DNA from: CAWCKS01 sp963763485
GTDB taxonomy: Bacteria; Pseudomonadota; Alphaproteobacteria; Rhizobiales; Xanthobacteraceae
Reading direction: 5' to 3'
DNA length: 64,000 bases
Assembly: GCA_963763485.1 (NCBI GenBank)
Contig: CAVXOW010000005.1
Coordinates: 930,001 to 994,000 of the forward strand
Position 1 is the first letter of the stretch, and every line of letters begins with the position of its first letter. Below the pieces are notes generated by a model, which was given only the letters and a program-made list of their open reading frames with translations, ran no database searches and was not told the DNA's origin. Positions 7,967 through 17,459 of this stretch are shown here, one piece after another. A program made the position numbers and the translations under genes.

Positions 7967-9292
7967 CTAGGCCCGCGCCTGCGCAGCTGCTGTCTTCGCA
8001 GCGTGCAGCAGGTCCACCACGTCCTCGTCCGAGGTCTGGCGAAAATCGCGATAATGCGCGCCGACCGCATAGAACGGCTCGGGCGCGAGGAGACAAATCA
8101 CCTCGTCGGCTTCGGCCCTCAGCGCCGCGATGGTCTCGCGCGGCGCGACCGGCACCGCCAGCACCAGCCGTCGCGGTTGCGAACGCGTCAGCGCCTGCAA
8201 CACGGCGCGCACGGTGCCGCCCGTCGCGATGCCATCATCGACCACGATCACGGTGCGGCCGGCAATTTCGAGCGGCGGCTCGCTGCCGCGGTAAAGCCGC
8301 CGCCGCCGCTCGATCTCGTCGAGCTGCCGTGCGGTCGCGGCCTTGATGTAAGCGGGGTCGGCTCCGACCGCCCGCACGATTTCGTCGTTCAGCACGATCT
8401 GCGGGTTCGCGCCGTCGACCACGGCGCCGAGCCCGAGCTCCTCGTGCCCTGGCGCGCCGATCTTGCGCACCAGCACGACATCCAGCGGCGCGTCGAGCGC
8501 CCGCGCCACCTCGAAGGCGACCGGCACGCCGCCGCGCGGCAACGCAAGCACGATCGGATTCTGGTCCTTGAACCGCATCAGCGCCGGGACCAGCCGGCGT
8601 CCAGCGTCGCGCCGGTCGGTGAAGATGAAGTCGTCGTCGGCCTCCTGCAGCTGCTGTGGCAGGAAGCGTCGGAACCAGCTTGTTGCGTGGCGCATGACCT
8701 CGTCCAGGGTGCCAGGTTCTTCAAACAGATGAGTCGCGCCCGGCACGATCACGAGCTCCTTCTCGCAGCTGAGCTGCGCGAAAGCGGCACGATTGAGCGG
8801 GATGACCGGGATGTCGGCGCCGCCGACGATCAGAAGCGTCGGCGCGCTGACAGCGCGCAGCGCAGATCCTGCGAGATCCGGCCGGCCGCCGCGCGAGACG
8901 ATCGCGGCGACATTCTGCCCTTCGGCCGCCGCTGCCAATGCGGCCGCGGCGCCGGTGCTGGCACCGAAATAGCCGATCGCAAGCTGTGCCAGCTCCGGCT
9001 GCGTCTGCGCCCACTCCGCGGCTTCGCCGAGCCGCGAAGCCAACAGCGCAATGTCGAATACATTACGACGGTCGCGCTCTTCCTCGGGACTGAGCAGATC
9101 GAGCAGCAGAGTCGCAAAGCCGGCCTCGCGAAGCCCGGCCGCCACCTGATTGTTGCGTGGACTGTGCCGGCCGCTGCCGCTGCCATGGGCAAAAATCACG
9201 AGGCCGCTCGCGCCGCGTGGCACGCCGAGCCGGCCGGCCAGACGGTGCGGCCCGATGGAGACGTCGTGAATCTGGTTGCTCCCGGAGGCCAT
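7967..9292 (-). CDS. Fusion of dienelactone-hydrolase-like domain and phosphoribosyltransferase domain
   Basis: 441 residues in two parts. Residues 1 to about 215 form an alpha/beta hydrolase with nucleophile elbow GASTG and a late histidine in GATHLFE. Residues about 225-441 form a type I phosphoribosyltransferase with the PRPP loop VIVVDDGIATGGT. The same arrangement is known in other bacteria, for example mycobacterial Rv0571c-type proteins, but substrates are unknown. The ATG at 9292 comes two bases after the stop of the erythromycin-esterase-like gene, so the two are probably translated together. It ends 3 bases from the convergent kinase stop. Confidence 0.9.
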   Translation of the reverse strand: MASGSNQIHDVSIGPHRLAGRLGVPRGASGLVIFAHGSGSGRHSPRNNQVAAGLREAGFATLLLDLLSPEEERDRRNVFDIALLASRLGEAAEWAQTQPELAQLAIGYFGASTGAAAALAAAAEGQNVAAIVSRGGRPDLAGSALRAVSAPTLLIVGGADIPVIPLNRAAFAQLSCEKELVIVPGATHLFEEPGTLDEVMRHATSWFRRFLPQQLQEADDDFIFTDRRDAGRRLVPALMRFKDQNPIVLALPRGGVPVAFEVARALDAPLDVVLVRKIGAPGHEELGLGAVVDGANPQIVLNDEIVRAVGADPAYIKAATARQLDEIERRRRLYRGSEPPLEIAGRTVIVVDDGIATGGTVRAVLQALTRSQPRRLVLAVPVAPRETIAALRAEADEVICLLAPEPFYAVGAHYRDFRQTSDEDVVDLLHAAKTAAAQARA

Positions 9293-9294
9293 CG

Positions 9295-10632
9295 TCACAA
9301 CCCGAACGGATAGGTGTCTGCAGCGCCCGGTGCCGGTCGCGCCGCCAGCGGCGTCACCGCATGCGTTTCCTCGAACCAGACGAACGCGTCGAACTGCTCC
9401 GGCAGCACCGCTTCGAAATAATGGCTGAGCAACTCGGACTCCGGCCGGTAGACCACGCCGATCGCGCGCTCGAGCCGGGGACCGGTGAGTGCTGTGCGCA
9501 AATCGCGGCGCGCCGGCAGCCGCCAGTCGGTCAGCGACCGCGCCAGGCCGGTACGGCGGAACAGGTATTCGTAGCTGTCCTCGCGCGCCGGCCGCACCGT
9601 TTTGGTTTCCGCCGGCCCATCCCAGTCGGAGGCCGCCATCACGGTGCCGCGGTCGGTGCCGAAGCCGATCGACACCGCGTCGTCGCGGTAGGCGTTGCGG
9701 GCAAGTTCGCCGATGTTGAATTCGCCTTGCCACCCCATCGCTGTCGCCGCGGCGTTGCCGATGTGCGAGTTATGCGCCCACACGACGGCCTTCGCGTCTG
9801 GCCCGCGGTGCTGCATCACATATCGTAGCGTCTCGAACATGTGGCGGTCGCGCAGGTTCCAGGACTCGGTCGAGCCACGGTACATGATGCGATAATACTG
9901 CTCGGCGGCGCGGACGATCCGCGCGTTCTGCGCGGCGTCGAAGAACGCCTCGCCGTCGCGTTCTGCATAGGCGAGGCGATGGTCGAGCAGTTCGCGCAAT
10001 TGCGCGATGACCGCGTCCTCGCAGGTGTCGCGGCCCGCAAGCGCCATGCGACCATAGCCGGCGGGATCGTCCTGCCACGGCGTCAGGCAGCCATAGCGCG
10101 CCCGCGCAATGCGCCCGCGCTCGGGGTCGACCCGGTCGAGATAGTCGATGACAGCAGCCATCGAGCCACGCAGGCTGTAGACATCGAGGCCGCGAAATTC
10201 GACCTGCTGTTCGCTGCGCACGGCGGCGTTGTGCAGGCGCAGGTAATCGATGAACTCCTTCACTTCGAGATTGCGCCACATCCAGGTCGGAAAGCGCGCA
10301 AACGGCGGCTGCTCGGCGGGCTCGGGAGACAACTGCCTGACATGGCGGTCGAGCACCGCCGCATCCGGCCAGTCCGCCTCGACCGCGACGATGTTGAAGC
10401 CGTGCCGCTCGATCAGCCGGCGTGTGATCGCGGCGCGCGCGCGATAGAATTCCGAAGTGCCGTGGGTCGCTTCGCCGAGCAGTACGACCTTCGCGCTGCC
10501 GAACCGGTCGAACACTGCGCCAAAATCCGCGCGTTCCGGCGAGGGGATGTGTTCGCCGGCGTCGCGCAGCGTCTCGATCAGCTCGCGATCAATCTGCTCG
10601 CGAACGCGCTCGGCTGCAGGTGACAGAGCCAT
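9295..10632 (-). CDS. Erythromycin esterase family protein
   Basis: 445 residues. The family core is clear: LLGEATHGTSEFYRAR near residue 50, VAVEADWPDA, FPTWMWRN, and the later AVVWAHNSHIGNA. EreA-type enzymes use a histidine from the EATHG motif for hydrolysis; most chromosomal members such as this are not known to confer macrolide resistance. The ATG at 10632 has GGAGG about ten bases before it, so the upstream open frame to 10746 is not used. It is coupled to the following hydrolase-phosphoribosyltransferase gene, a pairing that recalls the mycobacterial phosphoribosyltransferase-esterase fusion. Confidence 0.9.
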   Translation of the reverse strand: MALSPAAERVREQIDRELIETLRDAGEHIPSPERADFGAVFDRFGSAKVVLLGEATHGTSEFYRARAAITRRLIERHGFNIVAVEADWPDAAVLDRHVRQLSPEPAEQPPFARFPTWMWRNLEVKEFIDYLRLHNAAVRSEQQVEFRGLDVYSLRGSMAAVIDYLDRVDPERGRIARARYGCLTPWQDDPAGYGRMALAGRDTCEDAVIAQLRELLDHRLAYAERDGEAFFDAAQNARIVRAAEQYYRIMYRGSTESWNLRDRHMFETLRYVMQHRGPDAKAVVWAHNSHIGNAAATAMGWQGEFNIGELARNAYRDDAVSIGFGTDRGTVMAASDWDGPAETKTVRPAREDSYEYLFRRTGLARSLTDWRLPARRDLRTALTGPRLERAIGVVYRPESELLSHYFEAVLPEQFDAFVWFEETHAVTPLAARPAPGAADTYPFGL

Positions 10633-10762
10633 GACCGCGTTCCTCCAATCAGTCTTGCGCGCAACTCGTGCTGCGATTGAACGTTCCGCCCGAGCGGTTC
10701 GCAACGAATTGACGCACATCAAGAAAATCGGAGATTTACGCGACATGCTGCAAGTGAGGTAA

Positions 10763-11046
10763 CACTCGTCATCATCGGCGGCGAGCGCGGTGCGCTCCGC
10801 ATGTGCCAGGCGCGTTCAACACTGCGGTCCCGAAGACTGCGGTCCCGAAGACTGAGGAAGTCGATACCGTCGGCGCCGGCGACAGCTTTCAGGCGGCGTT
10901 GCTGTTCGCGCTGGGGCTGATACAGACAACCGCGCTCGCGCAAGCCGTGCGTGACGTGGTCTGTCGTTCGCGACGTCTGCGCCGCGATCATGTGCTCCCG
11001 CGCCGGCGCCAACCTGCCGCGCTGCGGTGAGGTGGAGGGGGTGATG
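10763..11046 (+). pseudogene. Decayed 3' part of a PfkB-type carbohydrate kinase
   Basis: This stretch is similar at DNA level to 7631-7960 of the intact kinase. It keeps the ATP-motif region (GATACCGTCGGCGCCGGCGA) and the end (CTCCCGCGCCGGCGCCAACC), but has lost the intervening helix codons. It lacks an N-terminus, has deletions, and carries a 15-base tandem duplication at 10821-10850 (unit ACTGCGGTCCCGAAG). No frame runs through it. The rest of the gap 10633-11071 shows no other gene. Confidence 0.8.
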
Positions 11047-11071
11047 GCGGAGTTACAGGGGCCTCCGTCCC

Positions 11072-12022
11072 TCAGCGCCCAGAGGATCCCCTCGCTCGCC
11101 GCGCGTCATCATCACGGCTTGCGTCGAATTTCGACATCACAGATTGCATGTGATCGGCCAGAGTCGCGTTGAATTCGTCGGCGTAGCGCGGTTGTCGATG
11201 TTGACTGTTCCAGAGCACGCCGATCGGTACTGACAGCTGAGTGCCGCGGAAGACCAGCGGCGCCAACCGCAGTTTGCGAGTGTCGATCGGCGCCGTTGTA
11301 GGTACGATCGCCAGGCCATGACCTTCGCGCGCGAGCGCAAGCAAGGTTTCGGGCGCCGTGCTCTCGACGAACACCTTCGGCGCCATCCGCGCCAGGCGGC
11401 ACGCAGCGTCGAAGGTTTTGCGGGTACCAAAGTTCGGCGTCAGCACCAGCAGCGGCAACTCGGCCAGGCTGTGGACCTCGACGCGCGGCCCGAGCCGGAC
11501 ACCTCGAACGGGACGGTAGGCAACCATCACCCTGGGCGGCGGCAGAGGAAAGGTGATGAAGTCGTTTTCGTTTCCGTCCAGCGTGGAGATGGCGGCGTGG
11601 AGATCGCCGCGTCGCAGCGCCTCGCCGTGTTCGAGGCCACCCCCTTCCATCGTCTGCAATCGGACGTCGGGGAATTTTGCCGCGAATTTGTGCAGGAAGC
11701 CGGGGAAGAAATTCGCGATGACGTGGGGCGTCGCGCCGACGCGCAGCACGCCGCGGTCGCCTTGCGTCAGTGCTCGCCCGCGCTCGACCAGGGTTTCGGC
11801 GTGTCCAAGCAGCGAGCGGCATTCGGGCAACAGCGCCGCGCCTTCGGCGGTGAGGCGCAATCGGCGGCCGACCTGATTGAACAGCGCGACGCCGAACTCG
11901 GCCCGCAGATCCTGCAGCTGGCGCGACAGCGCGGGTTGGGTGATGTGCAACGTTTCCGCTGCGAGCGAGACGGTGCCCTGTTCTGCGACCGTAACGAATG
12001 TGCGCAGGCGTTTGAGGTCCAT
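11072..12022 (-). CDS. LysR family transcriptional regulator
   Basis: 316 residues. The N-terminal winged helix-turn-helix is typical (FVTVAEQGTVSLAAETLHITQPALSRQLQDLE-like, residues 9-40), followed by a linker and a substrate-binding domain with RVGATPHVI. The ATG at 12022 has AGGAGG five bases upstream. It is divergent from a cupin/thiol-dioxygenase-like gene; a nested palindrome in the gap is the likely operator. The effector is unknown. The end of the protein is basic and polar (DDDARRARGSSGR) and of little informational value. Confidence 0.93.
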   Translation of the reverse strand: MDLKRLRTFVTVAEQGTVSLAAETLHITQPALSRQLQDLRAEFGVALFNQVGRRLRLTAEGAALLPECRSLLGHAETLVERGRALTQGDRGVLRVGATPHVIANFFPGFLHKFAAKFPDVRLQTMEGGGLEHGEALRRGDLHAAISTLDGNENDFITFPLPPPRVMVAYRPVRGVRLGPRVEVHSLAELPLLVLTPNFGTRKTFDAACRLARMAPKVFVESTAPETLLALAREGHGLAIVPTTAPIDTRKLRLAPLVFRGTQLSVPIGVLWNSQHRQPRYADEFNATLADHMQSVMSKFDASRDDDARRARGSSGR

Positions 12023-12049
12023 CGGTGCCTCCTATGCTGAAACGGCATG

Positions 12050-12078
12050 GAATCTGCATCCATTTATGCATTGGATTC
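12050..12078. promoter_or_regulatory. Candidate LysR operator
   Basis: Nested dyad: GAATC-TGCAT-N6-ATGCA-TTG-GATTC. The inner part TGCAT-N6-ATGCA fits the T-N11-A rule for LysR-type sites. It lies 28 bases before the regulator's start and 72 bases before the cupin gene. Function is inferred from position and symmetry. Confidence 0.55.
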
Positions 12079-12149
12079 AAGGCCCGTCGTGGGGCAAGAA
12101 TTGCAGCATCCCGGCAAGGCGACACGTCGTCGGGCAGCAGGAGGCCGGC

Positions 12150-12683
12150 ATGTTCGACCGTGAGCAATTCGTCACCGATTGCCGTGGCGCGCTGAATGGC
12201 GATCGCGCCTCGCGCAACGTGCGTGAAATCGTCGGGCGGGCGGTTGCAGATTCGGCGGCGGTGGTCCGCGGTCTTGGCGAGCCAAAGCAAGGCGGCCTAG
12301 ACGTTCTGCATCGATCACCCGAACTGACGGTTCTGAACGTGCTTTGGCCGGCGGGAATGATCGTGATGCCGCACAACCACGCTCTGTGGGCCGTGATCGG
12401 GGTCTACAACGGCCGCGAAGACAATATCCTGTGGCGACAGCTTCCTGAAGATGCCAACGGCCAGATCGAGGCTGCGGGCGCACGCACGCTCGCCACGGGC
12501 GACACCATCGCGTTCGGCGCCGATGTTATCCACTCGGTGGTCAATCCGTTAGGCAGAATGACCGGCGCCATCCATGTGTACGGCGGCGATTTCTTCGCGG
12601 TGAACCGCAACGAATGGGATCCCGAGACGCTGCACGAGAAGCCCTTCGACATGGAAAAAGTGCTGCGCATGTTCGCCCGCTAG
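12150..12683 (+). CDS. Cysteine-dioxygenase-like cupin protein
   Basis: 177 residues. The cupin metal site is visible as His75 and His77 in PHNHALWAVIGVY and His128 in VIHSV, a three-histidine facial set as in cysteine and 3-mercaptopropionate dioxygenases, which oxidise thiols to sulfinates with non-haem iron. The HxH...GVYNGRE spacing fits that group. The actual substrate cannot be read. AGGAGG precedes the ATG at 12150; the longer upstream frame from 11877 is antisense to the regulator. Probably controlled by the divergent LysR protein. Confidence 0.75.
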   Translation: MFDREQFVTDCRGALNGDRASRNVREIVGRAVADSAAVVRGLGEPKQGGLDVLHRSPELTVLNVLWPAGMIVMPHNHALWAVIGVYNGREDNILWRQLPEDANGQIEAAGARTLATGDTIAFGADVIHSVVNPLGRMTGAIHVYGGDFFAVNRNEWDPETLHEKPFDMEKVLRMFAR

Positions 12684-12697
12684 CAAGCAGGGCGCGC

Positions 12698-13799
12698 TCA
12701 CCCCACCGCCGCTTCTTCCTCCGCCGCAACGAACCCCGGCCAGTTGCCCATGTACTTGATGAACGCCGGGCTCAAGCCTTCGTCGCGCAGGTGCTTGACG
12801 GTCACTGGTATCGACGGTGACTGGTAGTTCGGATCGCGCTGCACGCGGTTCGGAAAATCGTGGCGCAGGATGGCGGCGCGGCCGACCAGCACGAAGTCGC
12901 AGCCGGCCTCCAGTACCTTCGCGGCATCGGCCGCGCTCATCACCTTGCCGGCGGCGCCGAGCCGGACGTTGCCGCGCGGTAAGCTCTGTGAAATAGCTCA
13001 TCAGCGTGCGGCCCTGGAATTCTTCCTCGACCGGCTCCTTGAAGACATCCCACAGCGACATGTCGAGATAGTCGATCTTGCCCTGGCGCAGCACCTCTGC
13101 CGCAACCTCGCGGATCTCCGCGAGCTTCAGGCCGAAGCGCTCGGGCGACAGGCGCAGGCCGATCTGGAAGTCGGGCCGGCAAGCGCTGCGAATGCCGTCG
13201 ATGATCTCGAACACGATGCGCGCGCGATTTTCCAGGCTGCCGCCGTAGCGATCGTCGCGGTGGTTGACCTCGGCCGAGAGAAACTGCGCGAGAATGTAGC
13301 CGTGCGCGCCGTGCACCTCGATGCCGTCGAAGCCGGCTTTTTCCGCGCGCTTCGCCGCGGCAATGAAATCATCGCGCAGCTGCTCGACTTCCGCCAGCGT
13401 CAGCGCGCGAGCGCCGCTCTTGGCGTCGTCGGACGGACACACCGGCGTGCCGACAAGGTCCTTCGGCGCGCGGTTGCCGGCGTGATGCAGCTGCGCCGAC
13501 GCGACCGAGCCGTATTTCTTGATCGTGGCGGCCAGCCGCGTCAGGCCCTCGAGGTGTTCGTCGCCGAAGATGCCGAGCTGGCCGGCAAAGCCCTGGCCCT
13601 TGGCCTGCACATGCGCGGCGCAGGTCATGGTCAGTCCGAACCCGCCTGCGGCGCGCATCGTCAGCCAGTGGAATTCCTCGTCCGACAGCCGCCCGTCGGC
13701 ATGGCTTTGCTGGTTGGTCAGCGGCGCGAGCATGAAGCGATTTTTCATCGCCGGCCCGTGGGCAAGCGACATCGGCTCGAACAGTTTTGCGACGGGCAT
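12698..13799 (-). CDS. NADH:flavin oxidoreductase, Old Yellow Enzyme family (one frameshift)
   Basis: Read across one break it gives 366 residues, the normal length. The FMN-barrel features are present: MKNRFMLAPLTNQ near the start, LHHAGNRA, and the active-site block HGAHGYILAQFLS followed by NHRDDRYGGSLENR. The end carries GRAAILRHDFP, typical of the C-terminal phosphate-binding region. The frame changes at about 12975-12983 between YFTEL and RGNVRLGAAGKVMS; one extra base is present. Such enzymes reduce activated alkenes or act in xenobiotic metabolism; the substrate is unknown. It converges on the cupin gene with a 14-base gap. Confidence 0.88.
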
Positions 13800-13916
13800 G
13801 TTTTTGATTTCCGGATTTTGTATGTTTTTGGTGAGAGGCGGGTTGGTGATGCGAAGGCGGGAAGCTTAATTTATGCATGGCATCCCGAAGCGCCAGCCCT
13901 TCGGGTGCTATCTTTG

Positions 13917-14006
13917 TCATGGCCGGCCTTGTGCCGGCAATCCATGGCTGAAGGATGGGCATTGCGTCGCTAAGCGAGGTCACCGGGACAAGCCCGGTGA
14001 TGACAA
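13917..14006. repeat. Palindromic intergenic repeat
   Basis: Bordered by GTCATGGCCGGCCTTGTGCC on one side and GGGACAAGCCCGGTGATGAC on the other. Both arms contain hairpins of the same dispersed type seen elsewhere in the window. It fills the gap between the coiled-coil gene and the Old Yellow Enzyme gene. Confidence 0.65.
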
Positions 14007-14024
14007 GTGAGCAACGCGCCTTCC

Positions 14025-15444
14025 TCACCCCAGCCTGTCGATCGTCTGACGCAGCTTGCCGAACAGGCCGTCGACATCCTTGCGTAGCGCATCGAGCCTC
14101 GAGAAGTGGCCGACTGCTTCGGCGATGCGCTGTTCGGTCTCCATCTTGTTGCGGTGGATCGCCTCGACGCGGCCGGACAGCCGTTCGCCGTTCATCTCTT
14201 CGAGCTCCTGAAGTGATAGATCCAGCCGGTCGCGGCGGCCGTGCAGGTCGGAGATCGCAGCTTCGATTCCCGCGGTCGGTGATTGCAACGGCGCGAGCTC
14301 GCGCTGGTATTTGTCGAGCTCTTCCTTGAAGCGATTGAGCAGGCCGAGCGTGTGCTCCAGCGTGCCGAGCCGCCCCCGGCTTTGCTCGACGAACTCGATT
14401 CAGCTCGCTCTGGCGATCGACCAGGCTGCGGCCGTCCGGATCGGTCTCGATCTCCGATAGCGAGCGACCCAGACGCTCCGCCCGCTCGGCCAGTTCGTGG
14501 AATGCTGTGCGGATCGATTCGAGCAGCGCGGCGCTGTCGGCCAGCTGCGCCATGCGTTGCTCGGCGTCGCGCTTGTTGCGCGCCAGCGTATCGGCGCGGA
14601 CGGAGAGCTTTTCACCGTCGCGGATATCGATCTCGTCGAGCGCCTTGCTCAATTCGCCGTGGCGGGCGTTGAGCTCGGAAATCATCGACCAGATGCCGCT
14701 TTCGGTTGCCTGCAGCGGCGCAATCCGCGTCATGGCGTTGCCGTAGTCTTCGTTGAACTTGTTCAGCGTCGAGGCCGAATCCTCCAGCGCCTTGAGCCGC
14801 GTCTGCGACTGGACGACGTTCTCGGTCAGGGCTTTGAGGCGGTCGGCGACGCTGCGGCCGGCGGCGTCGCTCTCCTGCTCGACCTGCGTCAGCGCGCGAT
14901 CGAGTTGGATTTGCCGTTCGCGCAGCTCATCGAACACCGGCGCGATGGTCCGCCGTGCTTCGGTGACCTCGCCGAGCTGCTCGCGCAGGGTCTGCTGCCG
15001 GCGCCGGATCTCTGCGAGCCGCTGGTCGAGATCGGCGGCGCCGCTGCGGCTACGATGGGCCGCGGTCAAAAGCTCCGCTTTGGTCACCCGCTGGTGCAGC
15101 GACAGCAGCGCATTGTCGGGATCGGTCGCGACCATATGCTCGACGGCGGAGTTCAGGTTACGCTGCGTTTCTTCGGAACGCACCGTGGTGTCGACCATGC
15201 TGTCACGGCGGTTAGTGAAAAGCGCGAGCGCCCTGCTGTTGCGTTTGGCGCGCGCCGACTGCCAGACCACCGCGACCATCAGGTAAAGCGCCATCAGCGC
15301 GACGGCGGCGACCATCGCCTGTTGCGGGTGCGACAGCGACATGAACGCGGCCGGCGCCTGGTCCCAGTTGGGCTGCAAGGTCTGATCGATCAGAACCACC
15401 GCGACGGCCAGCAACACGGTCAAGGCAATCAGAGGCAGCCACAT
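14025..15444 (-). CDS. Membrane-anchored coiled-coil protein of unknown function (one frameshift)
   Basis: Read across one break it gives about 472 residues. Two membrane helices lie at the N-terminus (about residues 3-20 and 43-62), followed by some 390 residues of almost continuous charged coiled coil, with repeating blocks such as RNKRDAEQRMAQLADS and HRNKMETEQRIAEAVG that look like internal repeats. The frame changes at about 14398-14401: SEL continues as IEFVEQSRGRLGTLEH. No enzymatic domain is seen. A tethered scaffold or envelope role is possible but unproven. Confidence 0.75.
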
Positions 15445-15907
15445 GGGCGCTCCTCAAGAGGAAGGTTCCGCCGCCTTCAATCTTTCGTTGCCGATGCCAG
15501 GTTGGCCAAAAATCGGCCAGCCGGCTTCAGTGCAAGGGAGCTGGTTGGTTCGAGAAATTCCGCTGCCCGGGCGCCCCTTGAGGCCCAGGCAGGGATGGCA
15601 AATTGAGAGGCCGCAAATGGTATCGGGTGGCGGTTCGCCCATCAAGATGACGGATCGTGAGGCGCGGCTCGCTTGGCCTGTGATCCGTCACCTGAGGCGA
15701 TCGGCGCAACGACGGCCGTGATGTACGAGGATCTATTGCGCCGAGCCTCGAAGGGCGACGGCATCGATGTCGGGCCTGCCCGACATCGACAATTATTGGT
15801 GGTCAAAGTCGGCCAAGGCCAACTTTGAGCGGCCGTGCATCCTTCGAGGCTCGCTTCGCTCGCACCTCAGGATGACGGTGCGACGTAGGTACCTGTCTGG
15901 CGGCAAT
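15445..15907. other. Gene-free region with palindromic repeats
   Basis: No supported gene. The part 15744-15880 is a dispersed repeat of the CCTCGAAGG...CCTTCGAGG type, ending CACCTCAGGATGACGG. Inside it is a strong hairpin GATGTCGGGC-CT-GCCCGACATC at about 15765-15786. The remainder (15445-15740) shows no coding pattern and no clear promoter beyond what would serve the coiled-coil gene. Confidence 0.6.
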
Positions 15908-16687
15908 TCACCGCATCTTCCACCGCGGCTTGCGTTTCTCGGCGAACGCCTTCGGTCCCTCCAGCCGGTCCTCGGTTGAATTGATCGCCTTCTGGATCGG
16001 CTCGGCGAGCTTCACCGAATATTCCACCGGCAGGTTGCGCCCGGTCTTGACGATGGTCTTGATCGCCTTCACCGCGAGCGGCGCGCACAGCGCGATCTCT
16101 TCGGCGATCGCGTTCGCTTCCTTCATCAGGGCGTCACGATCCTTGACGCGGCGCTGGATCAGCCCGATCTCGTAGGCCCGCTGCGAGGAGATCGGTGAAC
16201 CGGTGAGCTGGATGTGCAGGGCTTCGCCCAGCGGGATGATGCGCGACAGGTTGTGCAGGCCGTAGCCGGCGAGCAGGCTGCGCCGCGGCTCGGGCAGACC
16301 GAAGGTCGATTGCTCGGTCGCGATGCGGATGTCGCAGCGAAGCGCGAGCTCGAGGCCGCCGGCGAGACAGAAGCCGTCGATTGCGGCAATCACCGGCTTG
16401 CCGCAGGTCGCAACCAGACTCTCGAGTGGCCCGCGGCCGACCTCGCCCTCTGAATCGCGTTTCGTCATTTCCTTCAGGTCGGCGCCGGCACAGAACGCGC
16501 GGCCGCCTTCGCCTGATATGATGAAGCAGAGGACGCTGTCGTCGGCTTCGCCATCGGCGATGGCGTCGTTGATCGCCTCGCGCAATGCGGTGTTGAGCGC
16601 GTTCATCTGTCCCGGGCGGTTCAAGGTGATGTGGGCGGTGTGGCCGCGCTTCTCGTAGCGCAGCTCGTCTCGTTCGCGGTAGGCCAT
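15908..16687 (-). CDS. Enoyl-CoA hydratase/isomerase family protein
   Basis: 259 residues of the crotonase fold. The oxyanion-hole segments are GRAFCAGADLKEM (near residues 63-75) and the block DGFCLAGGLELALRCDIRIA. The glutamate of GLPEPRRSLLAG lies where hydratases keep a catalytic acid. It could hydrate or isomerise an enoyl-CoA in fatty acid or aromatic breakdown; the exact reaction cannot be fixed. The ATG at 16687 gives MAYRERDELRYEKRG. No operon partner is visible. Confidence 0.9.
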   Translation of the reverse strand: MAYRERDELRYEKRGHTAHITLNRPGQMNALNTALREAINDAIADGEADDSVLCFIISGEGGRAFCAGADLKEMTKRDSEGEVGRGPLESLVATCGKPVIAAIDGFCLAGGLELALRCDIRIATEQSTFGLPEPRRSLLAGYGLHNLSRIIPLGEALHIQLTGSPISSQRAYEIGLIQRRVKDRDALMKEANAIAEEIALCAPLAVKAIKTIVKTGRNLPVEYSVKLAEPIQKAINSTEDRLEGPKAFAEKRKPRWKMR

Positions 16688-16900
16688 GGGTGTTCCCGTG
16701 TTGTCGTTGTTGGGCGTTAAGCCGCACGACTATCGCATGAATGCGACGGAAGTCATCGCGGCGGCTGGTTCTCTCGGCTAGCGGAAATCAACCGCAGATA
16801 GCGGCGGCTGAGAGGCCAGACGGTGGAGGAAAGAGCCGCAAACCCTTGTGTCCGCAATGGTTACTGATACCTTAACGGCGATGGAACCCGGGATTGCCCG

Positions 16901-17459
16901 ATGACCTCGGTGGACGCGAACTCGAACGACGGCGACGGCGGCGTCCCTCGCATCCGCCGCTTGCGCGATGCGTTGCGTCAGGCACGGATCGACGCCGCCG
17001 ACCGCACCGGCGTGGTCGTCGACCTGCGCGATGCCGAAGTTGCGCGGCTCGAGATTTTGAACGAGGCACTCGAACTCGCTGTTCGAGGAAATCCCGGATC
17101 ACATCGATATCTTCGACCGCGGCATCAGCCAGGGCGACCAGCCGCGGCTATGGATCGACGTCGTCGCCCATGTCGTGATGGGGCGCGACAAGCGCACCTA
17201 CCGCTTCGTGCAGGACACCCGCTACGGCCGCATCGTGCTGTCGGAATCGCTGGAAGTTCCGCCGACCGTCGCAGCGATCACCGATTATGTCGCGCGGCGC
17301 ATCGTCGAGCGCGAGCAGGCGATCGCGGTGCCGCCGCCGCCGATCCTGGCGCCGGAAAAGAAGCGCCGCTTCGGGGTGTGGAGCTTCATCCTCGGCGTGC
17401 TGCTCGGCGCCGCCGGCTTGTTTGCGCTGGCGTTGTTCTCCGCGCTGCGCAGCATGTAG
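16901..17459 (+). CDS. Hypothetical protein with C-terminal membrane anchor (one frameshift)
   Basis: Read across one break it gives about 185 residues. The first 60 are polar with RRLRDALRQARIDAADRTG; the middle contains EEIPDHIDIFDRGISQGDQPRLWIDV and VVMGRDKRTYRFVQDTRYGR; the end is a single membrane helix (WSFILGVLLGAAGLFALALF) followed by SALRSM. The frame changes between 17070 and 17079 within CACTCGAACTCGCTG. The layout (cytoplasmic domain plus tail anchor) is characteristic of a conserved rhizobial hypothetical family; function unknown. The start at 16901 has a weak ribosome site. Confidence 0.65.

Noticed and set aside
9295..10632. Macrolide-resistance gene call
   Set aside because: Family membership is clear, but chromosomal esterase-like proteins of this subgroup are not known to confer resistance, and nothing nearby suggests a resistance cassette.
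11877..12149. Longer N-terminus for the cupin protein from 11877
   Set aside because: This extension is antisense to the LysR coding region and includes the promoter gap; the AGGAGG before 12150 decides the start.
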